61,102 nt of DNA from a bacterium (lineage in GTDB: Bacteria; Cyanobacteriota; Vampirovibrionia; Gastranaerophilales; Gastranaerophilaceae), in the NCBI GenBank assembly GCA_017467605.1, contig JAFUSQ010000014.1, forward strand, positions 1-61,102, written 5' to 3'. Below, piece by piece: positions 50,411 to 59,460 of the stretch (its first letter is position 1; the number at the start of each line of letters is the position of its first letter). The notes under the pieces are model-generated. The model saw only the letters and a program-made list of their open reading frames with translations, searched no databases and was not told the DNA's origin. The position numbers and the translations under genes were made by a program.

Positions 50411-52936
50411 TTAGAATTTTTTAAGTTTAGCATATGATGCGTCCATTGCTTTTTTGCCAAGTTTGCCAAAATCAATGGTGTACATTACGCTGTCGCCGAT
50501 ATTCATAACTTCTGTAATATGTCCTATTCCCATTTTTTCGTGAAAAACTCTTTGTCCAACTTCAAAAATATCATCAACAAATTTTGAGCTATTTCTTTCC
50601 TGCTCACGAATTTCAGCTTCTTTCCGTTCAGCTTCGAGTCTTTGCCTGCGTTCTTCTGCCATTCTTTTTATCGCATTATCTTTGAAAAATGCCGCAATTT
50701 TTTCTTCTTCTCGTTTTTTATTTACGGCAGATTTTACTAAGATAGTCCGCTGAGGAGTCCTGTTTGAAGCGGGTTTTTTATATGTAGAATAAGTTGACGA
50801 ATTGCTTTTTGTTTGATTTGAATATTGTGTCAATCCTCTTTTTCTCGGATCAACAAAGTTTGCACCAAATCCTGTTGAAGGTTTTACATATCCGTCAGAA
50901 TCAGTCTTTGCATAGCTTTCTTTGGCTTTAGTTACTGCACTTCTAAACGTTGAACTATTGCTTGAGTAACCTTCTGATTCGTAAGATTCAATCAAATTTT
51001 GAGGGATTTCTTCAATAAATCTTGAAGGGTTGTAATAGCGGTATTCTCCCCAAGTTTGACGGCGTTTTGCACTTATAAGATATAATTTTTCTTCCGCCCT
51101 TGTAACCCCAACATACATAAGTCTGCGTTCTTCTTCGACTTCTGAAGGAACTTGAAGTGTGCGCTGACTTGGAAAAATTCCTTCGTCCATGCCTGCAATA
51201 AATACTGTAGGAAATTCCAAACCTTTGGCTGAATGCAAAGTCATCATTGTAACGTTATTTGCTTCATTTTCCATTGAATCCAAATCCGAAACTAATGCTA
51301 CTTGCTGTAAAAATTCCCCTAAAATATTATCTTCTTCTTCCGGAATAAATTCTTCTGCTACGTTTACAAGCTCTTGCAAGTTGTCAATATCATCTTGATA
51401 TTCCGGATCTGTTGCGGCTTTTGCCTGCAATTCGGCAAGATAACCGGATTTTTCAATAACTAAAGTTACAAATTCTTTCAGAGTATAAGAATTTTTTGCT
51501 TGTTGAAATTTGTAAATCAAATTTGCAAAATCTTTTAATTTTGAACGTGTTTTAGGAGCTATCGGAGAATCTTCACAAATTTTTATTGCTTCATAAAGGC
51601 TTATGTCTTTTGAGTTTGCAAAATCTGCCAAATTTTTGACAGTTGTATCCCCAATTCCGCGTTTTGGAATATTTATAACTCTGCGTAAACTTTGAGAATC
51701 ATCAGTATTGTTTATCAATTTTAAATAACAAAGTACGGTTTTAACTTCTGCTCTGTCATAAAATTTTGTTCCGCCGTAAATTCTGTAAGGGATGCCTGAG
51801 GCCATACAAGCTTCTTCCAATGCTCTTGACTGGTTATTTGTTCTGTATAAAATTGCAAATTGGTTGTAATTTCCGCAGGCATTACGTTTGATGTTGCGTA
51901 CAATATAATTTGCTTCATCAGCTTCATCATCAGCAATATAATAACTTAATTTTTCCCCTTCACCTTTGTTTGAATACAAAACCTTTTCAACACGTTCATC
52001 ATTATTTTCAATAATGGCGTTTGCAGCATTCAGAATATGCGCGGTAGAACGATAATTTTGTTCAAGTTTTATAAGTTTTGTCTTAGGGTAATCATGCCGG
52101 AAATTCATAATTATTGTGAAATCAGCTCCACGCCAGGAGTAAATTGACTGATCGACATCTCCAACAACACACAATGAGCGTTCAGGCGGAACATCTTTTG
52201 ATAAATTTGTATAAAGCATGTTAACCAGATTGTACTGAGCCAAATTTGTATCTTGATATTCGTCAACCATGATATGTTGAAATCTTTCGTAATATTGTTG
52301 TCTTACTTCTTGGCTTTGTTCAAGTAATTTTACGGTAAGCATTAACATATCATCAAAATCAATTGCATTATTGTTATTTAAAACTTTTTCATATTCCTCA
52401 TAAACAGATGCAATCTTTTGTGATTTAAAATCTCTTGCATAAGTTGAAAAAGTTGTTGCATCTTGCATTTTGTTTTTGGCATTTGATATTACGGATTTAA
52501 CCATCTTAGTCGGGTAAACTTTTTCATCAAGATTTAACTTCTTTATTGCCCTTGTAATTATCTGATTTGTATCACTATCATCATAAATCGTAAAATTTTT
52601 ATCAAGGTTCTTACCTGTTGCAGTATTATATTTGTCAATATTCTCCCGTAAAATTCTTCCGCAAATTCCATGAAATGTCCCAACCCACATGTACTTGACA
52701 GTATCTTCACCAAGAATTTTACCAATACGTTCTTTCATCTCTTTTGCAGCTTTGTTGGTAAATGTTACGGCTAAAATATTTCTTGGACGAATTCCGTTTT
52801 TTATCATATAGGCTATTCTTGTTGTTAAAACTTTTGTCTTTCCTGAACCTGCACCTGCTAATATTAATAACGGCCCTTTTGTTGTTTGAACGGCCTCAGC
52901 CTGCTCCTTATTAAGATTTTCTAATAGATTTTCCAT
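50411..52936 (-). CDS. pcrA: UvrD/PcrA-type DNA helicase
   Basis: About 841 aa from the ATG at 52936, which has AAGAGGT upstream; the longer frame is rejected. Superfamily 1 3'-5' helicase: Q-motif LNKEQAEAV, Walker A AGAGSGKT, VDEYQDTN (motif II), VGDVDQSIYSWRGAD (III), EQNYRST (IV), and TLHSAKGLEFPTVF with YVGVTRA (V/VI). The poorly conserved C-terminal region ends in a small PcrA-type domain VGQRVFHEKMGIGHITEV. It works in excision repair and replication-conflict resolution. Confidence 0.95.
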   Translation of the reverse strand: MENLLENLNKEQAEAVQTTKGPLLILAGAGSGKTKVLTTRIAYMIKNGIRPRNILAVTFTNKAAKEMKERIGKILGEDTVKYMWVGTFHGICGRILRENIDKYNTATGKNLDKNFTIYDDSDTNQIITRAIKKLNLDEKVYPTKMVKSVISNAKNKMQDATTFSTYARDFKSQKIASVYEEYEKVLNNNNAIDFDDMLMLTVKLLEQSQEVRQQYYERFQHIMVDEYQDTNLAQYNLVNMLYTNLSKDVPPERSLCVVGDVDQSIYSWRGADFTIIMNFRHDYPKTKLIKLEQNYRSTAHILNAANAIIENNDERVEKVLYSNKGEGEKLSYYIADDEADEANYIVRNIKRNACGNYNQFAILYRTNNQSRALEEACMASGIPYRIYGGTKFYDRAEVKTVLCYLKLINNTDDSQSLRRVINIPKRGIGDTTVKNLADFANSKDISLYEAIKICEDSPIAPKTRSKLKDFANLIYKFQQAKNSYTLKEFVTLVIEKSGYLAELQAKAATDPEYQDDIDNLQELVNVAEEFIPEEEDNILGEFLQQVALVSDLDSMENEANNVTMMTLHSAKGLEFPTVFIAGMDEGIFPSQRTLQVPSEVEEERRLMYVGVTRAEEKLYLISAKRRQTWGEYRYYNPSRFIEEIPQNLIESYESEGYSSNSSTFRSAVTKAKESYAKTDSDGYVKPSTGFGANFVDPRKRGLTQYSNQTKSNSSTYSTYKKPASNRTPQRTILVKSAVNKKREEEKIAAFFKDNAIKRMAEERRQRLEAERKEAEIREQERNSSKFVDDIFEVGQRVFHEKMGIGHITEVMNIGDSVMYTIDFGKLGKKAMDASYAKLKKF

Positions 52937-52960
52937 GACCTCTTCCCAAATCAAAAAAAT

Positions 52961-52979
52961 TATGCTATAATTAAGCATA
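52961..52979. promoter_or_regulatory. Dyad over the divergent pcrA / DprA-like promoter
   Basis: TATGCT (52961-52966) and AGCATA (52974-52979) flank ATAATTA. TATAAT at 52966-52971 reads toward the DprA-like gene, so the dyad covers its -10 box. Possible shared control of the two DNA-metabolism genes; inference. Confidence 0.35.
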
Positions 52980-53023
52980 GTTGAAAAACGTTATTAATGC
53001 AATTAAAAAGGTAAAAGGGAAAA

Positions 53024-53620
53024 ATGGTAGAAAGTGATATTGAAATTTTAATGAGTGCAGATGAAAACAATGATATTCAAAAATCAATTGTAGTTCCTAT
53101 TGATGATGAAATGGACACAGTTAAATCAGAAACACCAAATACTGTTGATGAATTGGCTATGGAATTGGCAACAATTAAACAATCTGCAAAAAAAATTGCA
53201 ATTATCGGGAGCCGTAATCTTCCCATCACTCATCAACAAATGATAGAAACACTTGCAACAGCTCTTGTTATGCAAGGTAATACAATCATCACATCAGGTG
53301 GTTCTTCAGGGACTAACGCCGCAGCAATTCGTGGTGCAATGAAGGCAAATCCTGAAAAATTATGCGTAATTTTACCGCAAACAATCGGACAGCAACCATC
53401 AGATGTACAAGATCAATTGATTGGAGTTCCAAATATTATTGAACATTCAGATAGAGCAATGATGACTTTGGCTGATGCATCTCGAGTTTGTAACCGAGAA
53501 ATCATTGATGAATGTAATCAATTAATATGTTTTCTTTCTCACACAAGTAAAACTTTACATAATGCTGTTCAATACGCAGAAGAAGGTCACAAAGTTATTA
53601 CAGTTTTCTATTTAGATTAA
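53024..53620 (+). CDS. DprA-like (SLOG-fold) protein
   Basis: 198 aa. An acidic N-terminal extension (about 1-60) is followed by a Rossmann-like domain with KIAIIGSRNLPITHQQMIE, NTIITSGGSSGTNAAAIRGAM and the late QLICFLSHTSK and GHKVITVFYLD strands. The GSR and SGG-x-x-G-x-N/D pattern is that of DNA-processing protein A and relatives, but it is smaller than DprA and lacks the usual C-terminal winged helix. It could aid uptake of transforming DNA or bind a nucleotide; undetermined. Confidence 0.7.
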   Translation: MVESDIEILMSADENNDIQKSIVVPIDDEMDTVKSETPNTVDELAMELATIKQSAKKIAIIGSRNLPITHQQMIETLATALVMQGNTIITSGGSSGTNAAAIRGAMKANPEKLCVILPQTIGQQPSDVQDQLIGVPNIIEHSDRAMMTLADASRVCNREIIDECNQLICFLSHTSKTLHNAVQYAEEGHKVITVFYLD

Positions 53621-53643
53621 TATTTCTAATTTTGGTATTTTAA

Positions 53644-54813
53644 ATGAATAACGAATTAAAAAAACTTACCTCTAAAAATCCAAAAGATTTTGATGAGGTG
53701 TCTTATAGTCTTATAAATAAACCGGACGTTGAATTGTTTGCGCAGCTTGTTGAACAAGATGATTTTTTGTTTGACTTTGTTAAACAAAATGTTGCAAACA
53801 GACTTTCTAAACATTGTAATGAAAAAAATTATAAAAATTTATTGGAATTTTTAAAATATTATTCCCCTTCGTATGAAAAATTCATCATATCAACCCTTGC
53901 AAAGTTTGCTAATGAAGATTTGACGGATAATATGCTTGAAATTTTTGAAAATGGGACTGATGATGAAAAAACATACTGTGCAAAATTTTTTTCATACATC
54001 AAAGACCCCCTTGCTATTGAAATTTTAAATAAAAATGCGTTTTCACAAAATCCGAATTTAAGTTCAAATTGCGCATCAACTCTTGCTATTTTAAACGATA
54101 AACAAAGCTATGATAAAGCTATATCTATGCTTGATAGCAATGATGATTTTACAATTCTGGACGGGGTTAAATTTTTAATCTCATACGGAAATAAAGATTC
54201 TGTTCAAAAAATTATCCAGACAATGAAAAAATCATCAATGGCTGAAAATATTGCAGGTGAAATTCTTTATTTAATCGATATTTTCGAGTTATATAAAAAT
54301 AATCCGACTGATTGTTTGTTTATTGTGAATTTAATAATTAACGGACTTGGAGAAATTTTAGGACTTTCGCAGGTTTTCGATTATCGCCTTTACGAGTTTT
54401 TTGAAATGCTTATCAATACACAAAAAAATTCAAAAATAGCAGCAGTATTGATTAACGCAATTGATAAATTCGATACTTTAACTGAAAATGACGAATATTT
54501 ATTTGATGAAACTAAAGATACTAAACAAGAAATTTTTGATATTAAAAAACTTTTGTCAAATATTGATTATGCTCAATTATACAATCTTATTGATGAAGAA
54601 TTAAATCCAAATAGCCTGTTTGTTTATACCGCACTTGAATTTACGGAAAATGAAAATAAAGTTCGAGAATTATTAATTTCAAATAACCAAACACTAATTC
54701 TTAAATCACTGGAAATATTAAAACAACTTGAAAGTTTAACCGCTGAGGATAAAAATTTAGCACTTAAATACGTTACAGATGAAAATATAAAAAGTATTAT
54801 ACAAGCAATATAG
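53644..54813 (+). CDS. Helical-repeat hypothetical protein
   Basis: 389 aa, almost all helical and acidic, with loosely repeated units of about 30-35 residues (for example KTYCAKFFSYIKDPLAIEIL, SNCASTLAILNDKQSYDKA, LDGVKFLISYGNKDSVQKI), which look like HEAT or ARM repeats. No signal peptide or membrane segment. It would form a curved scaffold. It is followed nine bases later by the EF-hand gene, so they are probably co-transcribed. Partner unknown. Confidence 0.6.
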   Translation: MNNELKKLTSKNPKDFDEVSYSLINKPDVELFAQLVEQDDFLFDFVKQNVANRLSKHCNEKNYKNLLEFLKYYSPSYEKFIISTLAKFANEDLTDNMLEIFENGTDDEKTYCAKFFSYIKDPLAIEILNKNAFSQNPNLSSNCASTLAILNDKQSYDKAISMLDSNDDFTILDGVKFLISYGNKDSVQKIIQTMKKSSMAENIAGEILYLIDIFELYKNNPTDCLFIVNLIINGLGEILGLSQVFDYRLYEFFEMLINTQKNSKIAAVLINAIDKFDTLTENDEYLFDETKDTKQEIFDIKKLLSNIDYAQLYNLIDEELNPNSLFVYTALEFTENENKVRELLISNNQTLILKSLEILKQLESLTAEDKNLALKYVTDENIKSIIQAI

Positions 54814-54822
54814 GAGAAAAAG

Positions 54823-55140
54823 ATGTACATTATTTTAGACAAAAACAAAAACATACCTGATGGTTTTAGAAATCTCACAGATGAAGAAATTGCAAAAGAT
54901 TTTTTGAAATTAGATGTCGATAAGAACTATTTTATCTCAAAAAATGAATGGATTATAAGTCTTGTAAAACTCTTGGAATCTGAATTACCTGAATTAGATA
55001 AAGAAGCACCTGATGCAATTATGAAAAGAATTCAAGAATTATCAGATGAATTTGATAAATACGATTTGGATAAAAACAAATATATCGACTATATTGAATA
55101 CAATAATTTCTTAAAAAGTAATATTTTAATATCAGAATAA
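54823..55140 (+). CDS. EF-hand calcium-binding protein
   Basis: 105 aa with two canonical 12-residue EF-hand loops: DVDKNYFISKNE (about 30-41) and DLDKNKYIDYIE (about 86-97). The ligands D1, D3, N5 and E12 are intact in both and each is bracketed by helices, so this looks like a real calmodulin-like pair. No signal peptide, so calcium binding in the cytoplasm. AGGAGAA precedes the ATG. Last gene of the DprA-like/HEAT/EF-hand run, one base from the convergent XRE gene. Confidence 0.75.
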   Translation: MYIILDKNKNIPDGFRNLTDEEIAKDFLKLDVDKNYFISKNEWIISLVKLLESELPELDKEAPDAIMKRIQELSDEFDKYDLDKNKYIDYIEYNNFLKSNILISE

Positions 55141-55141
55141 A

Positions 55142-55465
55142 TTATTTTTTATATTGTGAAAGAGCTTTGAGGAATTTTAATGCAAATTCCAAACTTTTTG
55201 TGTCCATAGATTTAACAATATCAATTATTTGATTTTCTAAATTGTCATTAAAATGCCCATAATCAAAAAGATCAGACATATTTACCTCTAGCGCATTTGC
55301 AAGTTTTTCCAAATTTTCATAACCGGTAAAATAATACCCCGTTTCTATCCTGCTTATAGTTTGATATTCTAAGCCGATTTTTTCGGCTAATTGTTCCTGC
55401 GTATATTTTTTAGATTCTCTTAATTCTTTTATACGTTTACCGAATAATTTATTACCAGAATTCAT
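55142..55465 (-). CDS. XRE-family regulator divergent from pilin 7
   Basis: 107 aa: HTH GKRIKELRESKKYTQEQLAEKIGLEYQTISRIETG, the junction LFDYGHF and a helical C-terminal tail. Same subfamily as 19802, 30956 and 36723. TAGGAG precedes the ATG. Divergent from the unusual pilin at 55572 across 106 bp. Confidence 0.8.
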   Translation of the reverse strand: MNSGNKLFGKRIKELRESKKYTQEQLAEKIGLEYQTISRIETGYYFTGYENLEKLANALEVNMSDLFDYGHFNDNLENQIIDIVKSMDTKSLEFALKFLKALSQYKK

Positions 55466-55515
55466 ACCTGCTCCTATCTAAAAATAGCTTTTTATAAATT
55501 GATAATAAATAACAC

Positions 55516-55546
55516 TTGACGTATAAACATTACATGATATTATACG
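55516..55546 (+). promoter_or_regulatory. Pilin 7 promoter with operator-like dyad
   Basis: TTGACG (55516-55521), a 16-base spacer, and TATTAT (55538-55543). CGTATAA (55520-55526) and TTATACG (55540-55546) are perfect 7-bp arms spanning from the -35 to the -10 box, so a bound dimer would block the promoter. Confidence 0.5.
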
Positions 55547-55571
55547 CATGACTTATAATATAGGAGAATAT

Positions 55572-56912
55572 ATGAACATTAAAAAAAATAATAAATCAGA
55601 TTTCAATTCTAAGTTATGCTTATTAAAAAAAAATAAAAATTTACATAATTTAACTAACTTAAAATTCACTCTTGATGATAAAAAAATGTATCATTGTAGT
55701 GCATGTCAAGCAATGAGTTACATATACAGCAATGACGAAGCCCAGCCTATCTATAATACTAATGCAGGGTTTACATTAACTGAACTTTTGTTAGCTTGCG
55801 TAATAGTCGGGGTAATATCAGCTCTTGTATTGCCTGTATTTGTTTCTAAATATCAAGAAAAAGCCTTTGAACGCGGGTTTGAAAGAGAAATTAAAAGTTT
55901 AAATAATGCCTTAGATACTTTAGCAATAACTGAAAACAAAGACTATTTTAAAACTATGATGTATGTTTCAGAAACTCCCGAAACATACGAAGAAAATTCC
56001 GGAAAATTTTTGAAAAAATATCTAAAACTTTCTAAATATTGCGGGGATAATAATAGAGATTGTTTTGCAAATGTTTATTATGAATATAAAGACAAAGACA
56101 AGAAAGTTTATAATCCTGAATTTAAAGGAGCATGTGCAAGTTTAAAAAACGGTTCAAGTATTTGTTTAACACCTCAAATATCTGCGAATTCTCCACAAGT
56201 TTTGATTGATATCAATGGTAAAAAAGGACCGAATGTTTTAGGAAAAGACTTGAGATTATTAGCTCTAAATCTAAAGATGAGGACTGCACTTAATAAAACA
56301 ACTCAAGATGTTTTAACGACAGAAGCAAGTTATGAATTAAACAACACCATAAACTGTCAACAAAATCCCCAAAGTCTTGCTTGCTGCGAGTATCAGGGAA
56401 TTACTGATGAAAATAAAAGTTACTGTTGTAAGTACAGTGAACTAAATAATAACACTGAATGCTGCAAACTTGGAATATCTGATGAAAATGCTTCGTATTG
56501 TTGTGCTAAAACAGAGTTTACTTGGCATAGTGCCTGCTGCTCAAGGAAAGGGGGTAAATATATTGATAATATAGGCTGTATTTTTATAAATAGTGAAAAT
56601 GATAATTGGGAAAATATGACAAACAAATGTAATGAACTTGGTACACGTGCAGCTACTGAAAGTGACTACAAATATATTTTTGATACACATAACTTAGGCA
56701 CACTTGGATTATCAAATTATCAATATTATTGGGCTTCTCAGGGGGAATGCAGAATAGTTGTGATGGCTGAATGTGATCAAGAAAGTTTACCTGCTATTGC
56801 TCTAGATGCTTGTGGGAAAATGATTGGTGGATATGGATATTTTAGTAAAGGTGAGACCGGTTGCCAAAACCACATGACGATACCCAGAAAAGTATTATGT
56901 ATTGGTAATTAA
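55572..56912 (+). CDS. Atypical large pilin-like protein with double-cysteine repeats, cassette 7
   Basis: About 446 aa from the ATG at 55572, six bases after AGGAG. A very long leader (about 66 aa, with HCSAC) precedes NAG|FTLTELLLACVIVGVISAL. The pseudopilin body holds LIDINGKKGPN. A cysteine-rich stretch (about 265-320) follows, with repeated CC motifs: ACCEYQ, YCCKYS, ECCKLG, YCCAKT and ACCSRK. The final ~130-residue domain has paired cysteines (NKCNEL, GECRI, DACGK, TGCQNH). This looks like a tip adhesin or ligand-binding minor pilin; inference. Confidence 0.72.
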   Translation: MNIKKNNKSDFNSKLCLLKKNKNLHNLTNLKFTLDDKKMYHCSACQAMSYIYSNDEAQPIYNTNAGFTLTELLLACVIVGVISALVLPVFVSKYQEKAFERGFEREIKSLNNALDTLAITENKDYFKTMMYVSETPETYEENSGKFLKKYLKLSKYCGDNNRDCFANVYYEYKDKDKKVYNPEFKGACASLKNGSSICLTPQISANSPQVLIDINGKKGPNVLGKDLRLLALNLKMRTALNKTTQDVLTTEASYELNNTINCQQNPQSLACCEYQGITDENKSYCCKYSELNNNTECCKLGISDENASYCCAKTEFTWHSACCSRKGGKYIDNIGCIFINSENDNWENMTNKCNELGTRAATESDYKYIFDTHNLGTLGLSNYQYYWASQGECRIVVMAECDQESLPAIALDACGKMIGGYGYFSKGETGCQNHMTIPRKVLCIGN

Positions 56913-56927
56913 GCAAAAAACTTTAGT

Positions 56928-56968
56928 AAAAAAGGGGCGGGATTTTGTTAAATCCCGCCCCTTTTTTT
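56928..56968. terminator. Bidirectional terminator between pilin 7 and secF
   Basis: AAAAAGGGGCGGGATTT and AAATCCCGCCCCTTTTT form a perfect 17-bp stem around TGTT, with flanking A and T tracts. Both convergent genes end here. Confidence 0.9.
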
Positions 56969-56979
56969 AATTTAAAACT

Positions 56980-57954
56980 TTATGAAGCAGCTTGAACTGC
57001 TTTTTTAGCCTTGTTAGATTCCCAAAGTTCAACAAGCATTGAACAGAAAAATATACTTGAATATGTACCAATCATAACCCCAAGCATCATTGCCAAAACG
57101 AAGTCTTTTGTTGTAACTCCGCCAAAGAAATATAATGCTGCTAGAGTTAGGAATGTTGTTAATGAAGTATTGATACTTCTTGTTAATGTTTGACTTACTG
57201 AAGTATCAACAATTTCACCAAAGGTCATTTTCTTACCGTAATATCTCAAATTTTCTCTTATACGATCGTATGTAACAATGGTATCGTTAACAGAATAACC
57301 GATTACTGTCAAAATTGCTGTAATAAATAACCCGTCAACTTCTACGTTATAGAACAGACCCAAAAGTGAAAATACACCTGTTACAAATAGTACGTCATGG
57401 CACAAGCCTAAAATCGCACCCATCGCATATTTAAATTCAAATCTGAATGAAATATACATAATTATACCAAGTATTGCAACCAATAGTGCAACAAATGATT
57501 TTTTGAAAAGTTCAGAACTCAATGTAGGCCCTACAGATGAAACCTGAATTAATTCTGAATCACTGTAATCTTTTTTTATTACATCAGAAATTATTGCAGC
57601 ATCTTCTGAACCTTCATCAATAAATTTTGTTCTGACGGAAATTATTGATTTTATATTATTGTTAGCTTCTGTCGGGTTAACATTCAAAATTTGAATGTAA
57701 GCATTCGTAACTCCTGCTTTATTCAAGTTTTCGCGAATTTCACCGACTTGTGAATTTTTAACATCATCAGGCACACCGTATTGCAAAATTGTACCGCCTG
57801 TGTAATCAATACCGACTTTTACAGGTGAATGTGTCGGATATGTAACCATTGAATATATCATTGAAATGATGCCCGGCAACAGTAGTATTGCTGACAAACA
57901 TAGCCATAATACTCTGTATTTTACGACATGCACTCCGTTTTTAAAATTAAACAT
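56980..57954 (-). CDS. secF: Protein translocase subunit SecF
   Basis: 324 aa. Accessory membrane protein that uses the proton gradient to help SecYEG export. N-terminal helix, then the periplasmic P1-like region with KVGIDYTGGTILQYG. Five C-terminal helices include YISFRFEFKYAMGAI, LTVIGYSVNDTIVTYDRIREN and SINTSLTTFLTLAALYFFGG, which are diagnostic. It follows secD by 20 bases. Confidence 0.95.
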   Translation of the reverse strand: MFNFKNGVHVVKYRVLWLCLSAILLLPGIISMIYSMVTYPTHSPVKVGIDYTGGTILQYGVPDDVKNSQVGEIRENLNKAGVTNAYIQILNVNPTEANNNIKSIISVRTKFIDEGSEDAAIISDVIKKDYSDSELIQVSSVGPTLSSELFKKSFVALLVAILGIIMYISFRFEFKYAMGAILGLCHDVLFVTGVFSLLGLFYNVEVDGLFITAILTVIGYSVNDTIVTYDRIRENLRYYGKKMTFGEIVDTSVSQTLTRSINTSLTTFLTLAALYFFGGVTTKDFVLAMMLGVMIGTYSSIFFCSMLVELWESNKAKKAVQAAS

Positions 57955-57974
57955 CTGTATTTACCTCAACTTTC

Positions 57975-59306
57975 CTAGTCTAAAATACCAAAACGCGCTT
58001 TTTCACGTTTAGTTTCCGTAACTTCAAAACCTTTACCGATTTCATCTTTAGATAAACCGAACAGTGCAGGATATTTCAATTCTCCCGTACCAAAGATTAA
58101 GTGCATGAAGTTTTTAGTAACAGTAACCGCCGTAAACATTGAAACAAGTACCCCTAATGCCAATGTTAGAGCAAAACCTTTAACAACACTTGTGCCCAAG
58201 AAATAAAGAATTAAACATGTCAAAATTGTTGTCATATTTGAATCGAAAATACTTGTCCAAGCTCTGTCAAAGCCTGAATTAATCGCAGTGAATAAGTTTC
58301 TGCCCGCTCTTAATTCTTCTTTTGTTCTTTCAAAAATCAAAACGTTAGCATCAACCGCCATACCAACAGATAAAATGAAACCTGCAATACCCGCAAGAGT
58401 TAATGTTACAGGGATAATTTTGAATAATGAGAACAAAATTAAAGCATATATAATTAATGCAATATCAGCAACCAAACCAGGCAATCTGTATGCAAAAATC
58501 ATAAATAACATTACAAAACCAACCCCAAGTAAGCCTGCAAATTTTGATTTTTCAATACTATCAGCACCCAAAGTAGGTCCAACGGTATTTTCTTCAATAA
58601 TATCAGAAGGAACAGGTAATGCCCCTGCATTTAATAAATTAACCATTTTTTCGGCTTCTTCATATTTAAAACCTGAAGAACCACCTGATATTTCAGCTCT
58701 ACCGCCATAAATGGCTTCTCTTATGACAGGTGCAGAAATTTCTTCACCATCAAAGAAAATTGCCATTTGTTCGCCAACCAATTTTTGAGTTAATTCAGCG
58801 AATTTTGTTCCGCCTTTTGGGCTGAATTCCAATGAAACAGTCCATTGACCTGTTTGATCTGAGCCGATTACGGCAGATTTTAAGTCTTCACCAGTCAAAC
58901 CTGTAGGCTGCCAAATTATAGCACCTGTTTCATCTCTTTTAGGCTTTTTATCCGCATCAAATTCAGGTTGTTTAAATTCTAACTGTGCGGTTTTACCCAA
59001 AAAAGCTTCTGCTTCTTTCAAATCCGTTACGTTAGGAATTTCTACCAAAAGTCTTTTGTCGCCAACCTGAGCAACACTTGTTTCTGATACTCCTAATTTG
59101 TTAACACGATTTTCGATTGCAACTTGCAAACGGCTCATAACTTCAGGAGTAATTGTCGGAACGGTATCAGTTTTCTTTGCTTCAAGCATAATTCTTGAAC
59201 CGCCGACAAGATCAAGTCCGAGTTTTGTAGGTTTTTTGCAGATAGTAAAGATACAAGCAATTACTATTGCTACAATTACCCAAAACATAATAATCTTGTT
59301 TTTCAA
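57975..59306 (-). CDS. secD: Protein translocase subunit SecD
   Basis: 443 aa. Partner of SecF. N-terminal helix then KLGLDLVGGSRIMLEAKK, the large periplasmic domain with AIENRVNKLGVSE and LVEIPNV, and a C-terminal six-helix part including AGIAGFILSVGMAVDANVLIFERTKEEL. The periplasmic domain is short compared with Proteobacterial SecD but normal for compact forms. Confidence 0.95.
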   Translation of the reverse strand: MKNKIIMFWVIVAIVIACIFTICKKPTKLGLDLVGGSRIMLEAKKTDTVPTITPEVMSRLQVAIENRVNKLGVSETSVAQVGDKRLLVEIPNVTDLKEAEAFLGKTAQLEFKQPEFDADKKPKRDETGAIIWQPTGLTGEDLKSAVIGSDQTGQWTVSLEFSPKGGTKFAELTQKLVGEQMAIFFDGEEISAPVIREAIYGGRAEISGGSSGFKYEEAEKMVNLLNAGALPVPSDIIEENTVGPTLGADSIEKSKFAGLLGVGFVMLFMIFAYRLPGLVADIALIIYALILFSLFKIIPVTLTLAGIAGFILSVGMAVDANVLIFERTKEELRAGRNLFTAINSGFDRAWTSIFDSNMTTILTCLILYFLGTSVVKGFALTLALGVLVSMFTAVTVTKNFMHLIFGTGELKYPALFGLSKDEIGKGFEVTETKREKARFGILD

Positions 59307-59355
59307 TTTTCTATCCTCATATATACTGACTGTTAACTTTTTATTTTTACTGTTT

Positions 59356-59418
59356 GTCGGGATATTAATCCCGACCTGCTCTTTATTTTGTCATTCTGAA
59401 CTTTATTCAGAATCTTTT
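59356..59418. repeat. Hairpins between dapA and secD
   Basis: GTCGGGAT / ATCCCGAC (about 59356-59375) is followed by CTGC, like the hairpin at about 11950. ATTCTGAA CTTTA TTCAGAAT (about 59392-59412) follows, then CTTTTT. The second could terminate transcription on the plus strand; both look like dispersed repeats. Confidence 0.5.
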
Positions 59419-59460
59419 TAACTAAATTTTATCCTAAACAGATAAATTTTAGAACCGGCC

